Source: Nocardia salmonicida NBRC 13393
Lineage (GTDB): Bacteria; Actinomycetota; Actinomycetes; Mycobacteriales; Mycobacteriaceae
Reading direction: 5' to 3'
Assembly (NCBI RefSeq): GCF_001613085.1
Contig: NZ_BDBR01000056.1
Location: 1-58,813, forward strand
DNA length: 58,813 nt
Position 1 is the stretch's first letter; each line of letters opens with the position of its first letter. Of the stretch, positions 18,175 to 26,793 are shown piece after piece. Below the pieces are notes generated by a model. That model was not told where the DNA came from, did no database searches, and was given only the letters and a program-made list of their open reading frames with translations. Position numbers and translations under genes: made by a program.

Positions 18175-18265
18175 GGTTTTCGGCCGCCTTGATCTGGACT
18201 GACCGAAGGGTGCGACGAAGGAGTGCCCGTAGGGAGGGAAGATCAAGGTTCCCAGGCCGAAAACC
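18175..18265. repeat. Long imperfect inverted repeat between glnA2 and glnE
   Basis: The arm at 18175-18195 (GGTTTTCGGCC then CCTTGATCT) pairs with 18240-18265, which holds the same two blocks in reverse complement with a 6-base bulge. The loop of 44 bases has its own ACTCCTTCGTCGCACCCTTCGG-like content on the minus strand. It starts 13 bp past the glnA2 stop and may terminate glnA2 transcripts, or it may be a dispersed palindromic element. Confidence 0.7.
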
Positions 18266-18281
18266 CGGCGGCGCCAGCCGC

Positions 18282-18287
18282 TAGAGT
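18282..18287 (+). promoter_or_regulatory. -10 element for leaderless glnE transcript
   Basis: TAGAGT, seven bases, then ATG 18295; no Shine-Dalgarno in between. Confidence 0.5.
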
Positions 18288-18294
18288 TACAGCT

Positions 18295-21200
18295 ATGGTC
18301 CGGCCACCGACTGCCCGCTCCGCTGTACCCGGCGTCGGCCGGCTCGGTTTACTCGAACCGACGGCGACGGCTTCACTGCGTCAGCTCGGCTGGGATAACG
18401 TCGACGCGGTGCCCGTGCTCTGGGCCCTGTCGCGTTCGCCCGATGCCGATCTGGCCCTGTGTACGCTCGTGCGGCTTCACGAATCGCTCGAAGACGCATG
18501 GCCCGAACTGGATTCGGCGATCCGATCCGACACCACGTTGCGCGGCAGGCTGTTCGGTTTGCTCGGGTCGTCGACGGCGTTCGGCGACCACCTGGTCGCT
18601 GTCCCGGCCGCGTGGAAAGTGCTGCGTAAGAAGGAGCTTCCCAGCCGGGACGAGCTGATCGCCGATCTGCTCGACGCTGTCGACGCGGCCCCGGAGACCG
18701 GTCCGAACGCGGGACCGATGCTGTTTCGCGCCGGCATCGCCGGTCCCGAGGCGGTGGCGTTGTTGCGCAGCAGGTATCGCGATCAGCTGATGCTGCTGGC
18801 CGCCGTCGACCTCGCCTCCACCGTCGAGAACGAGCCGGTCCCGCCGTACCTGGTGGTCGGCAAGCATCTGTCGGATCTGGCCGACGCCGCGCTCACGGCC
18901 GCACTGTCGGTCGCGGTCGCGCGAGTGTGCAAGAACGGCGAGCTGTCGGTCCGGCTCGCGGTGATCGCGATGGGCAAATGCGGTGCGCGAGAACTGAATT
19001 ACGTCAGCGATGTCGACGTGGTGTTCGTCGCCGAACCGGCCGACGCCACCGCGACCCGGCTCGCCGCCGAGATGATGAGCGTGGCCAGCTCGGCCTTCTT
19101 CGAGGTCGACGCCGCCCTGCGCCCCGAGGGCAAAGCGGGCGCCCTGGTGCGCACCCTCGATTCCCACCTCGCCTACTACAAGCGGTGGGCGCGTACCTGG
19201 GAGTTCCAGGCGCTGCTGAAGAACCGGCCGATGACCGGCGACATGGAACTCGGCCGCCAGTACCGCGACGCCCTGATGCCGATGGTGTGGACCGCCTCCG
19301 AACGCCCCGACTTCGTCGCCGACGTCCAGGCGATGCGTCGCCGCGTGGAGGACCTGGTCCCCGCCGACATGCGCGAGCGCGAGCTCAAGCTGGGTGCGGG
19401 CAGCCTGCGCGATGTCGAATTCGCCGTGCAGCTACTGCAATTGGTGCACGGCCGGGTCGATGACGCACTGCACGTCACCAACACCGTCGAGGCGCTGGCC
19501 GCGCTCGCCGCGCGCGGCTACGTCGGCCGCGAGGACGCCGCCAACCTCACCGCCTCCTACGAATTCCTGCGCCTGCTCGAACACCGCCTGCAGCTGCAGC
19601 GGCTCAAGCGCACCCACACCCTGCCCGCCGCCGACGACGAGGAGGGCATGCGCTGGCTCGCCCGCGCCGCCCACATTCGCCCCGACGGCCGCCAGGACGC
19701 GGTCGGCGTGCTCGACACCGACATCCGCCGCAACGCCGTGCGGGTGCGCCGCCTGCACGCCAAACTGTTCTACCGCCCGCTGCTGGACGCGGTCGCCCGG
19801 ATGGACTCCGACGCCCTGCGGCTGAGCCCCGATGCCGCCGTCCGCCAGCTCGCCGCCCTCGGCTACGGCGCCCCGGCCAACGCGCTCGGCCACCTCAAAG
19901 CCCTCACCGGCGGCGTCTCGCGCAAGGGCCGCATCCAGGCGCTACTGCTGCCGACCCTGCTCGAATGGCTGGGTGACACACCGAATCCCGACGCGGGCCT
20001 GCTCGCGTACCGCCGGGTCTCCGAGGGTCTCGACGACCAGACCTGGTTCCTGCGTGAACTGCGTGACGAAGGCGCCGTCGCCCAGCGCCTGATGATCGTG
20101 CTCGGCTCCTCGGAGTACCTACCCGACCTGCTGATCAACGCGCCCGACACCATCCGCATGTACGCCGACGGGCCCGGTGGCTCGCAGTTGCTCAGCACCA
20201 ACCCCGAAGACGTCGCGCGCGGCATGCAGACCGCGGCCGCGCGCTATGACGACCCGAAACGCGCTGTCGCGGCGGCACGTTCACTGCGTCGCCACGAACT
20301 CGCCCGGGTCGCCTCGGCCGACGTGCTCGGCATGCTCGACGTGCCGCAGGTGTGCGCGGCGCTGTCGTCGGTCTGGGTCGCGGTGCTCGAGGCCGCACTG
20401 AGCGCGGTCATTCGCGCCTCGGAGGCCGAACGTGGTGGGCCTGCGCCCGCCGACTTCGCGGTGATCGGGATGGGCAGGCTCGGCGGCATGGAACTGGGCT
20501 ACGGGTCCGACGCCGACGTCCTGTTCGTCTGCGATCCGCGCCCCGGCGAGGACGAGGCCACCGCCGTGAAGTGGGCCAACGGGATCGCCGAGCAGGTCCA
20601 GCGGCTGCTCGGCGCACCGAGTGTCGACCCGCCGTTGCAGGTGGACGCGGGCCTGCGCCCCGAGGGCCGCAACGGGCCCCTGGTTCGCACGCTGGCCGCT
20701 TATCAGGCCTACTACGCGCAATGGGCTCAGCCGTGGGAGGTACAGGCGCTGCTGCGCGCCCACCAGGTGGCGGGCGATCAGGATCTGGGCGTGCGCTTCC
20801 TGCACGTGATCGACCCGATCCGCTATCCGACCGGTGGGGTGTCGGAGGAATCGGTGCGCGAGATCCGCCGCATCAAGGCCCGCGTCGACGCCGAACGCCT
20901 GCCGCGCGGCGCCAATCCGTCCACCCACACCAAACTGGGTCGCGGTGGTCTGGCCGACATCGAATGGACCGTCCAGCTGCTGCAATTGCGCCACGCGCAC
21001 GAGGTCCCCGCACTGCACAACACCTCGACCCTGCAGGCGCTCGACGTGATCGAGGCAGAAGGCATCCTCGAATCCGAGGACGTCGCGTTGCTGCGCGAAT
21101 CCTGGATCACCGCGACGGCCGCCCGCAACGCCCTCGTCCTGGTCAAGGGTAAACCGACCGACCAGCTTCCCGGTCCCGGCAAACTGCTGTCGGCGGTCGC

Positions 21201-21306
21201 TCGGGTAGCGGGCTGGCCCAACGACGACGGCAGCGAATTCCTCGACACCTACATGCGCATCACCCGGCGCGCGAAGGCGGTCGTCGAGCGCGTGTTCGGG
21301 GGATAG
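18295..21306 (+). CDS. glnE: Bifunctional glutamine synthetase adenylyltransferase/deadenylase
   Basis: GlnE adds AMP to, and removes it from, the regulatory tyrosine of GlnA1. The 1003 residues contain two nucleotidyltransferase domains, each with its metal-binding DxD: GKCGARELNYVSDVDVVFV near residue 225 (deadenylating half) and GRLGGMELGYGSDADVLFV near residue 724 (adenylating half). Each is followed by a helical PII-uridylyltransferase-like region (GAGSLRDVEFAVQLLQL and GRGGLADIEWTVQLLQL). Both halves look intact. ATG 18295 is supported by the leaderless promoter. Its target GlnA1 is encoded 11.6 kb downstream here. Confidence 0.95.
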   Translation: MVRPPTARSAVPGVGRLGLLEPTATASLRQLGWDNVDAVPVLWALSRSPDADLALCTLVRLHESLEDAWPELDSAIRSDTTLRGRLFGLLGSSTAFGDHLVAVPAAWKVLRKKELPSRDELIADLLDAVDAAPETGPNAGPMLFRAGIAGPEAVALLRSRYRDQLMLLAAVDLASTVENEPVPPYLVVGKHLSDLADAALTAALSVAVARVCKNGELSVRLAVIAMGKCGARELNYVSDVDVVFVAEPADATATRLAAEMMSVASSAFFEVDAALRPEGKAGALVRTLDSHLAYYKRWARTWEFQALLKNRPMTGDMELGRQYRDALMPMVWTASERPDFVADVQAMRRRVEDLVPADMRERELKLGAGSLRDVEFAVQLLQLVHGRVDDALHVTNTVEALAALAARGYVGREDAANLTASYEFLRLLEHRLQLQRLKRTHTLPAADDEEGMRWLARAAHIRPDGRQDAVGVLDTDIRRNAVRVRRLHAKLFYRPLLDAVARMDSDALRLSPDAAVRQLAALGYGAPANALGHLKALTGGVSRKGRIQALLLPTLLEWLGDTPNPDAGLLAYRRVSEGLDDQTWFLRELRDEGAVAQRLMIVLGSSEYLPDLLINAPDTIRMYADGPGGSQLLSTNPEDVARGMQTAAARYDDPKRAVAAARSLRRHELARVASADVLGMLDVPQVCAALSSVWVAVLEAALSAVIRASEAERGGPAPADFAVIGMGRLGGMELGYGSDADVLFVCDPRPGEDEATAVKWANGIAEQVQRLLGAPSVDPPLQVDAGLRPEGRNGPLVRTLAAYQAYYAQWAQPWEVQALLRAHQVAGDQDLGVRFLHVIDPIRYPTGGVSEESVREIRRIKARVDAERLPRGANPSTHTKLGRGGLADIEWTVQLLQLRHAHEVPALHNTSTLQALDVIEAEGILESEDVALLRESWITATAARNALVLVKGKPTDQLPGPGKLLSAVARVAGWPNDDGSEFLDTYMRITRRAKAVVERVFGG

Positions 21307-21315
21307 TCCGGACAT

Positions 21316-21350
21316 GAAAAAGCCCCGCACCACTGGTGCGGGGCTTTTTC
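21316..21350. terminator. Bidirectional terminator between glnE and cold-shock gene
   Basis: A perfect 16-bp stem (GAAAAAGCCCCGCACC) closes a 3-base loop and gives a T-run on either strand. This is an ideal rho-independent terminator for both convergent genes. Confidence 0.95.
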
Positions 21351-21364
21351 AGTTCACGCCGAAA

Positions 21365-21568
21365 TCAGATGGCGCGGACGTCCTGGGCCTGCGGGCCCTT
21401 CTGGCCCTGGCCGACCTCGAACTCCACCCGCTGTCCCTCTTCGAGGGACTTGAAGCCCGATCCGCCGATAGCCGAGTAGTGAACGAAGACGTCGGGGCCG
21501 CCTCCGTCTTGGGCGATGAAGCCGAAGCCCTTTTCGCCGTTGAACCACTTGACGGTGCCTTGAGTCAT
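21365..21568 (-). CDS. cspA: Cold-shock protein CspA family
   Basis: A 67-residue single cold-shock domain that binds single-stranded RNA/DNA. The RNP1 motif is KGFGFI and RNP2 is VFVHYS. The start MTQGTVKWFNGEKG is canonical. It lacks any extension. The upstream 180 bp may hold a long leader, common for cold-shock mRNAs, but I cannot point to its elements. Confidence 0.97.
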   Translation of the reverse strand: MTQGTVKWFNGEKGFGFIAQDGGGPDVFVHYSAIGGSGFKSLEEGQRVEFEVGQGQKGPQAQDVRAI

Positions 21569-21789
21569 GTTTTAAAAGTCTTTTCCGTAGGTGAGCCATG
21601 GCGATCACTTGCGATCAGCCCAGTCTCAGCAACCCAGTATGCCATACTCGCCAGCAAACCGCGCCTAGCGCTTTCTCGCAACCCGATCTGGGCGGAGTCT
21701 GCGGTGGAAAACCGGCGTGTCGCGTCGCTCGGCAACTAATGTGAGTGCCCCTTTCCCACCGCGTCGCGGACTGTGCCAATCTGGGCGGT

Positions 21790-22812
21790 ATGGGTGAGAC
21801 GAACGCGGGGCGTGGCGGGCACGTCGACTTGGCCATGCGGGTGCTCGACGCGCATGTGGCGTTCACCAAGCAGCAGCTGCGCGAGCCCGCCGGGTTCCTC
21901 GAGTTCGTCACCGAGGAGATCGACGGTGCGCTCGACGAGGCCGCGGAGCTGACGCTGGCCGAGGCGGTCACCCGCGAGCAGATCAAGGCGGTCGCGCACA
22001 AGTTCGCCGTGCAGGTTCCGGTGGAGGGGGCGATTCCCGAACTCGTCGGCGAGATCGCGACGCGCTTGTACAACCATCGCGCCAACGACGAGATCGAGGT
22101 CGGCGAGCTCGTCGACAACCGCCGCTTCGACGAGCTGGTCGACGCCGTCGCCGACCTGGACCTCACCCACCGCCTGGTGCGGCTGGTGCTCGACAGCCCG
22201 GTGACCGTCGACGCGTGCGTCGAGGCGGTCCAGCGCGCGGTGGTCACCGCGGTCGACGACGGCCTGCACCCCGAAGGGGGAGGGCTGGTCCGATCGTTGC
22301 GCGGCGCGCTGTCACGGTTGGCCGAACCCGCGATGCCGGCGATCGAGAGCGGCGTCGGCAGGCTCACCCGCACCGGGGCGCGATTCGTGTTGCGCGGCAA
22401 CAGCAGTGACGTCGACGAGGTGCTGTTCGGCAGCGCCCGCGAGACCTGGCGCAAACACACCGGCGACGCGGTCGGCTCGTTCCGTGATCTGGTCTCGGCC
22501 ACCGATGTCGAAGACATCGTGGTGCTCGTCTTCGAATTCTGGCGCACCTTCCGCGATACCGACTACTTCCGCGCCCTGCTCGACGAAGGTGTCGACCACG
22601 TCTTCGACAAATACGGCGACACCCCCCTTGCCGAATTGCTGGCTGAGCTGGGCGTAGGGCGCGCGGAGATGCTCGAAGAGGCGCTGCGTTTCGGCCCGCC
22701 GGTCCTGGAAACACTCGACGAGCGTGGCTATCTCGATACCGTGCTGCGCCGCAGGCTGGCCCCGTTCTACGCCTCCGACGCCTTCCGGGCCGCTGTGTCC
22801 GGGATGGAGTGA
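21790..22812 (+). CDS. Helical protein of unknown function, upstream of DUF262 gene
   Basis: A 340-residue, predominantly helical, acidic protein without signal peptide or obvious enzymatic motif. The N-terminal half has charged helices; around residues 170-200 is a segment rich in Arg and Gly (SGVGRLTRTGARFVLRGNSS); the C-terminal half contains FEFWRTFRDTDYFRALLDEGVDHVFDKYGDTPL. ATG 21790 is preceded by CAATCT seven bases away, so it may be leaderless. The gene is co-directional with the DUF262 gene 103 bp downstream, but a separate promoter (TACGAT near 22857) could serve that one. I do not recognise the family. Confidence 0.75.
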   Translation: MGETNAGRGGHVDLAMRVLDAHVAFTKQQLREPAGFLEFVTEEIDGALDEAAELTLAEAVTREQIKAVAHKFAVQVPVEGAIPELVGEIATRLYNHRANDEIEVGELVDNRRFDELVDAVADLDLTHRLVRLVLDSPVTVDACVEAVQRAVVTAVDDGLHPEGGGLVRSLRGALSRLAEPAMPAIESGVGRLTRTGARFVLRGNSSDVDEVLFGSARETWRKHTGDAVGSFRDLVSATDVEDIVVLVFEFWRTFRDTDYFRALLDEGVDHVFDKYGDTPLAELLAELGVGRAEMLEEALRFGPPVLETLDERGYLDTVLRRRLAPFYASDAFRAAVSGME

Positions 22813-22915
22813 CCGCACCAGTTCCATTCGGCCGCTGGCATGTCGGGATGTGTCGGTACGATTCGTGCAACGATGGGGCGCTTGCCTGCCACCGGATCTC
22901 GATCGAAAGGCTGCC

Positions 22916-25429
22916 GTGACACGTCTGTCCTCCCTGCTCGACCAGATCGACTCCGGTGCTGTGCTGCTGCCCGAATTCCAGCGTGGCTACGTGTGGAACC
23001 GCGATCAGGTGCGCGGACTCATGCGGTCGCTGTACCTGGGGTATCCGGTCGGTGGGTTGCTGGTGTGGGAGACCGGGTCCGAGGACATCGCGGTGCGCGG
23101 GTCGACGACCGGCTCGGGGCTGCGCCAGTTGCTGCTCGACGGGCAGCAGCGCATCACCACCCTCTACGGGATCATGCGCGGGACGGCGCCGTCGTTCTTC
23201 GAAGGCGACGAGATCGCTTTCACCGGTTTGCATTTCGATGTCGAGCGCGAACTTTTCGAATTCCAGGTGCCCGGCCGCGATACCGCGCCGGCCTGGATCG
23301 ACATCACCGAACTGTTCGCCCAGGGCCCGATGCACTACCTGTCCAGGTTCCCGGACGAGTCGCCGGAAACCCTTGCGCTCTATCTCGATCGGCTGAACAA
23401 GGTTCGCGAGGTCGCCAACCGCGAGTTCAACGTCGAGACCATCACCGGATCGGATCGCACGGTCGACGAGGTGGTCGACATCTTCAACCGGGTCAACTCC
23501 GGCGGCACCAAGCTGTCCAAGGGCGACCTCGCGCTGGCCACGCTGTGCGCGCAGTGGCCGCAGGCCAGGGGCAACCTGCGCGACCACCTGATCCGCTGGG
23601 ACAAAGACGGCTACACCTTCACCCTGGACTGGTTGCTGCGCAATGTGATCGCGGTCGGCAACGGGCGCGCGCACTTCGACGCGCTCGGTGATCTCGCGCC
23701 CGCGGAATTCGAACAGGCGCTGGTGGACACCACCGAGCAGGTCGATACCTTCCTCGACACCGTGGCGGGCAGGCTCGGACTCGATCACGACCGAGTCCTG
23801 ATGGGGCGCTACGCGATTCCGGTGATCACCCGGCTGCTGTTCCTCAACGGCGGCCGATTCGACAACGATCTGCACCGCGACCGGGTGCTGTACTGGTACG
23901 TGCATTCGGCGCTGTGGGGCCGGTTCAGCGGCTCCACCGAGACCTTCCTGCAGCAGGACTACGACACGCTCGAGCGCGGCGGCATCGACGCGCTGATCGG
24001 CTCGCTCGAACGGCTGCGCGGCGGCTCGCTCGACCTGTGCGCCGACGATTTCGCCGGCGCCACCCGCGGGTCCCGGTTCTATCCGCTGCTCTACATGCTG
24101 ACCCGCGTCGACGGTTCGCGCGATCTCGGCAGCGGCTCGGAACTCGGTATCGAGCAGTTCGGTGAGCGCACGCCCGTGCAGGTGCACTACCTGTTCCCGA
24201 AAACGCTGCTGCGCGATGCCGGTTACGAACGCAACGAGATCAACGCGATCGCCAACTTCTGCTTCCTCGGCCCCGGGTCCGAGGCCGAGCTCGGCGAGCG
24301 CGAGCCGGCCGAATACTTCGCCGAGGTGGAGCGCCGCAACCCGGGTGCGCTCGCCTCGCAGTGGATTCCGACCGACCCGTCGCTGTGGCGGGTGGAGAAC
24401 TATCGCGAGTTCCTGCGCGCCCGCCGCAAACTGCTCTCCGCCTCGGCCGATGCCTTCCTCGAAAAGCTGCGCACCGGCAAGCTGCACCGCCCGACCCTGC
24501 TGACGGTGGGTGTCGCCGGGGTGACCGTCGGCGATCCCGCGGTGGACCAGGTCAACGCTCTCGTCGACGACCTCGTCGCCGACGGCTTCGGCTTCCCGCT
24601 GCTCGACAGCGAGGTCTCCGACCCGGTCACCGGACGCGAACTCGCTGTCGCCGAGGCTTTTTGGCCTGAAGGTCTGCAGCCGGGCGTCGGTATGCCGGTG
24701 GTGCTCGTGCTCGAACCGTCCAATGCCGACCTCACCCGCTTCGCCCAGCTGGGCTACGCGGTGTTCACCTCCGTCGACGCCCTGCGCGGGTACGTCGACA
24801 ACTTGCGCGTGGAGGCCTCCGGTGATACCTCCGTCGACGGCCCGGTAGGCGACCTGGCCGTACTGGCCGACCGTCTGCCCGCCACCTGGGTCGGCAACTC
24901 CGAACAGGTCTGGTTCCGCTTCGCCTGGAATCAGCTGGAGCACGACCGCGCCGACGGCCCCGATTCACTGCTCGGCGCCGAACAGCTCGCCCTGCGCTAC
25001 ATCGCCCTGTGGGCGCTCACCCGCACCTTCTACATCCACGCCTTCGACCAGGGCAACCCGGGCGAATGGCGCTACTACCTCGGCGACGCCATCGGCCCGA
25101 GCCCTCTGGTTCCGCGCGCCTGGCTGGCCCAGCGCGCCGTCGAATCCGGTGCGCTGGCCCCCGGCATGCCGCCCGGCGACGAAGACATCGCGATCGCGCT
25201 CGTGCACGGCGTCATCGACACCGTCGAGGAGGTCGCCACCGCCCTGGCCCATATCCTCGGCGGTCCCGGACTCTTCGCGTCCCTGTGGGCGTCGGCGGGC
25301 GCGGCCGAACACTACGGCTACCCCCTGTCCAACGACCAGATCAACGACCTGATCAACCAGGTGGTCAACGACCCCGAGTCCCGAAAGATCCAGGCCTACA
25401 ACTGGATCGAGGCAGGACTGCCGCTCTAG
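22916..25429 (+). CDS. DUF262/DUF1524-like (GmrSD-type) protein with long C-terminal extension
   Basis: An 837-residue protein. Residues 1-200 are a DUF262 domain (ParB/Srx-like fold) with PEFQRGYVWNRDQ and the hallmark DGQQR at 75-79, then FNRVNSGGTKLSKGDLALA. Near residue 423 is VHYLFPKTLL followed by NEINAIANFCFLG, an HNH-like DUF1524 pattern. GmrSD enzymes of this layout cleave modified phage DNA using NTPs. About 300 further residues follow, including AVAEAFWPEGLQPGVGMPVVLVLE...LGYAVF, which resembles nuclease-like C-termini of some helicases, and an unassigned helical end. GTG 22916 follows GAAAGG. A defence role is inference. Confidence 0.8.
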   Translation: MTRLSSLLDQIDSGAVLLPEFQRGYVWNRDQVRGLMRSLYLGYPVGGLLVWETGSEDIAVRGSTTGSGLRQLLLDGQQRITTLYGIMRGTAPSFFEGDEIAFTGLHFDVERELFEFQVPGRDTAPAWIDITELFAQGPMHYLSRFPDESPETLALYLDRLNKVREVANREFNVETITGSDRTVDEVVDIFNRVNSGGTKLSKGDLALATLCAQWPQARGNLRDHLIRWDKDGYTFTLDWLLRNVIAVGNGRAHFDALGDLAPAEFEQALVDTTEQVDTFLDTVAGRLGLDHDRVLMGRYAIPVITRLLFLNGGRFDNDLHRDRVLYWYVHSALWGRFSGSTETFLQQDYDTLERGGIDALIGSLERLRGGSLDLCADDFAGATRGSRFYPLLYMLTRVDGSRDLGSGSELGIEQFGERTPVQVHYLFPKTLLRDAGYERNEINAIANFCFLGPGSEAELGEREPAEYFAEVERRNPGALASQWIPTDPSLWRVENYREFLRARRKLLSASADAFLEKLRTGKLHRPTLLTVGVAGVTVGDPAVDQVNALVDDLVADGFGFPLLDSEVSDPVTGRELAVAEAFWPEGLQPGVGMPVVLVLEPSNADLTRFAQLGYAVFTSVDALRGYVDNLRVEASGDTSVDGPVGDLAVLADRLPATWVGNSEQVWFRFAWNQLEHDRADGPDSLLGAEQLALRYIALWALTRTFYIHAFDQGNPGEWRYYLGDAIGPSPLVPRAWLAQRAVESGALAPGMPPGDEDIAIALVHGVIDTVEEVATALAHILGGPGLFASLWASAGAAEHYGYPLSNDQINDLINQVVNDPESRKIQAYNWIEAGLPL

Positions 25430-25716
25430 GGTTGCCCGGTCGCGCGCTGGAAGGTCGAGACGAAGTCGGTCAGCGCGGTTCGATCTTCGAGATCGGCGGG
25501 CCGGTAACCGCGATCGGCTTCGACGGTGATCGAGGTGCCCGCGCACACGGGCAGCTCGTCCCAGCACACCGGCAGCACCGGTAGCTGTACGGTGCGCTCG
25601 CCGACGGTCAGGGTGATGGCCGAGGTGTATCTGTTCGCGACGGTCATCAGCGCCTCGACCGCCTGCTCGGTGAGCGGTCCCGCGGCGGTGAATTCTTCGA
25701 TGTACACGGCCTCCAC
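25426..25716 (-). CDS. HPr-fold-like small protein lacking the active-site histidine
   Basis: A 96-residue cytoplasmic protein. Its middle follows the HPr strand-helix pattern: EQAVEALMTVANRYTSAITLTVGERTVQ, then LPVCAGTSITVEAD, like the DITV...GTVVTISAEG strands of HPr. The GLHARPA loop with the phosphorylated His is replaced by AAGPLTEQA, so it cannot be an ordinary phosphocarrier. Homology is my reading of the pattern, not a search result. GTG 25716 is used, with a second GTG three codons later. It overlaps the DUF262 gene's stop by four bases, tail to tail. Confidence 0.6.
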   Translation of the reverse strand: MEAVYIEEFTAAGPLTEQAVEALMTVANRYTSAITLTVGERTVQLPVLPVCWDELPVCAGTSITVEADRGYRPADLEDRTALTDFVSTFQRATGQP

Positions 25717-25756
25717 TCTTCAAGACGCTCACAAGGGAGTGGCAAGTGGGGCCGTT

Positions 25757-25762
25757 TAGGGT
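25757..25762 (+). promoter_or_regulatory. -10 element for leaderless EEP-family transcript
   Basis: TAGGGT, six bases, then ATG 25769 with no Shine-Dalgarno. Confidence 0.45.
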
Positions 25763-25768
25763 GGCGCC

Positions 25769-26719
25769 ATGATGCGTAAATGGGTGGAACGAGCGTTGCT
25801 CGTCCTGGGGTGGGGCGCGGTGGTCGCGGCGGTCGTCGGGATCGTGTTGCACGTCGTGGACTGGCGCCAGAAGTCGATGGTGTTGTTGGCGTCGGGGGCG
25901 ATGTGGTTGATGCTCGGTGCGGTCGTGGGGCTGGTGCTGATGCTGCTCGCGCGGGGATGGCGCAGTTCGGGGGCCGCGATCCTGGTGCTCGCGGGCGCAG
26001 CGTGGCTGGTGGTGCCGTCCTACATTCCGGAGGCCAGGGCGGCGCAAGGGCCGGAGCTGGTGGTGATGCAGTCGAATATCCTCTTCGGCAAGGCCGACCC
26101 GGGCGCCGTGGTCGGTGCGGTGCGTGACAACAACGTCGACGTACTCACCGTCGAGGAATTGACCATCGACTCGATCGCGGGTCTGCGCGGGGCCGGACTC
26201 GAAGAGCGGCTGCCCTACTTCTATCTCGAACCGGCGCAGTCGGGCGGTGGCGGCACCGGCATCTACAGCCGATACCCGTTGCGCGACACCAAGAAATACG
26301 ACGGTTTCATCATGAGCAATATCTCCGCGATCATGGAACACCCGCAGCGTGGCCCGATGCCCGTGTTCGCCTTCCATCCGATCCCGCCCAACATCGACTT
26401 CGGCGCCTGGTCGGCGGAGATGCGCAAGGTCGACGAGATCCTCGCGGCGACCAGTGCACCCGCGATCGTCGGCGCGGATTTCAATGCGACACAAGATCAT
26501 TCGGCCTACCGAGCGCTGCTCGACGGCGCGTTCGCCTCGGCCGCCGACCAGACCGGCGACGGCGTCCTGCTCACCTACCCGTCGGATCGCCGCTGGGGAC
26601 CGGTGATCGGGATCGATCACATCCTCGTCGCAGGTGGGGTGGCAGAACAGATCCGCACCCTCACCATCCCCGGCTCCGACCATCGCGCGGTGCTGGCGAC
26701 GATCCGAATGGGCTTGTGA
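25769..26719 (+). CDS. Membrane-anchored endonuclease/exonuclease/phosphatase family protein
   Basis: A 316-residue protein with three N-terminal membrane helices (about residues 8-28, 37-60, 67-83) and an extracytoplasmic EEP domain. EEP motifs are QSNILFGKAD (metal-site Asn), DVLTVEEL (Glu), GTGIYSRYPL, VGADFNATQDH (Asp/Asn) and the late IDHILV...GSDHRAVLATI His. This topology is common in actinobacterial outer-leaflet phosphodiesterase-like proteins. Substrate unknown. It is followed 74 bp later by the metallopeptidase lipoprotein gene. Confidence 0.85.
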   Translation: MMRKWVERALLVLGWGAVVAAVVGIVLHVVDWRQKSMVLLASGAMWLMLGAVVGLVLMLLARGWRSSGAAILVLAGAAWLVVPSYIPEARAAQGPELVVMQSNILFGKADPGAVVGAVRDNNVDVLTVEELTIDSIAGLRGAGLEERLPYFYLEPAQSGGGGTGIYSRYPLRDTKKYDGFIMSNISAIMEHPQRGPMPVFAFHPIPPNIDFGAWSAEMRKVDEILAATSAPAIVGADFNATQDHSAYRALLDGAFASAADQTGDGVLLTYPSDRRWGPVIGIDHILVAGGVAEQIRTLTIPGSDHRAVLATIRMGL

Positions 26720-26793
26720 CAGTGGTCGTTTACCATGTGATCGCTCGATCGCGGACCGCACGGCGTCCGCGTCTTTTCCGGGGAGGACAGCGC

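Noticed and set aside
22364..24943. 859-codon minus-strand frame opposite the DUF262 gene
   Set aside because: The plus strand encodes clear motifs; the minus product has shadow composition (Arg, Gln, Gly, Val) and no motif.
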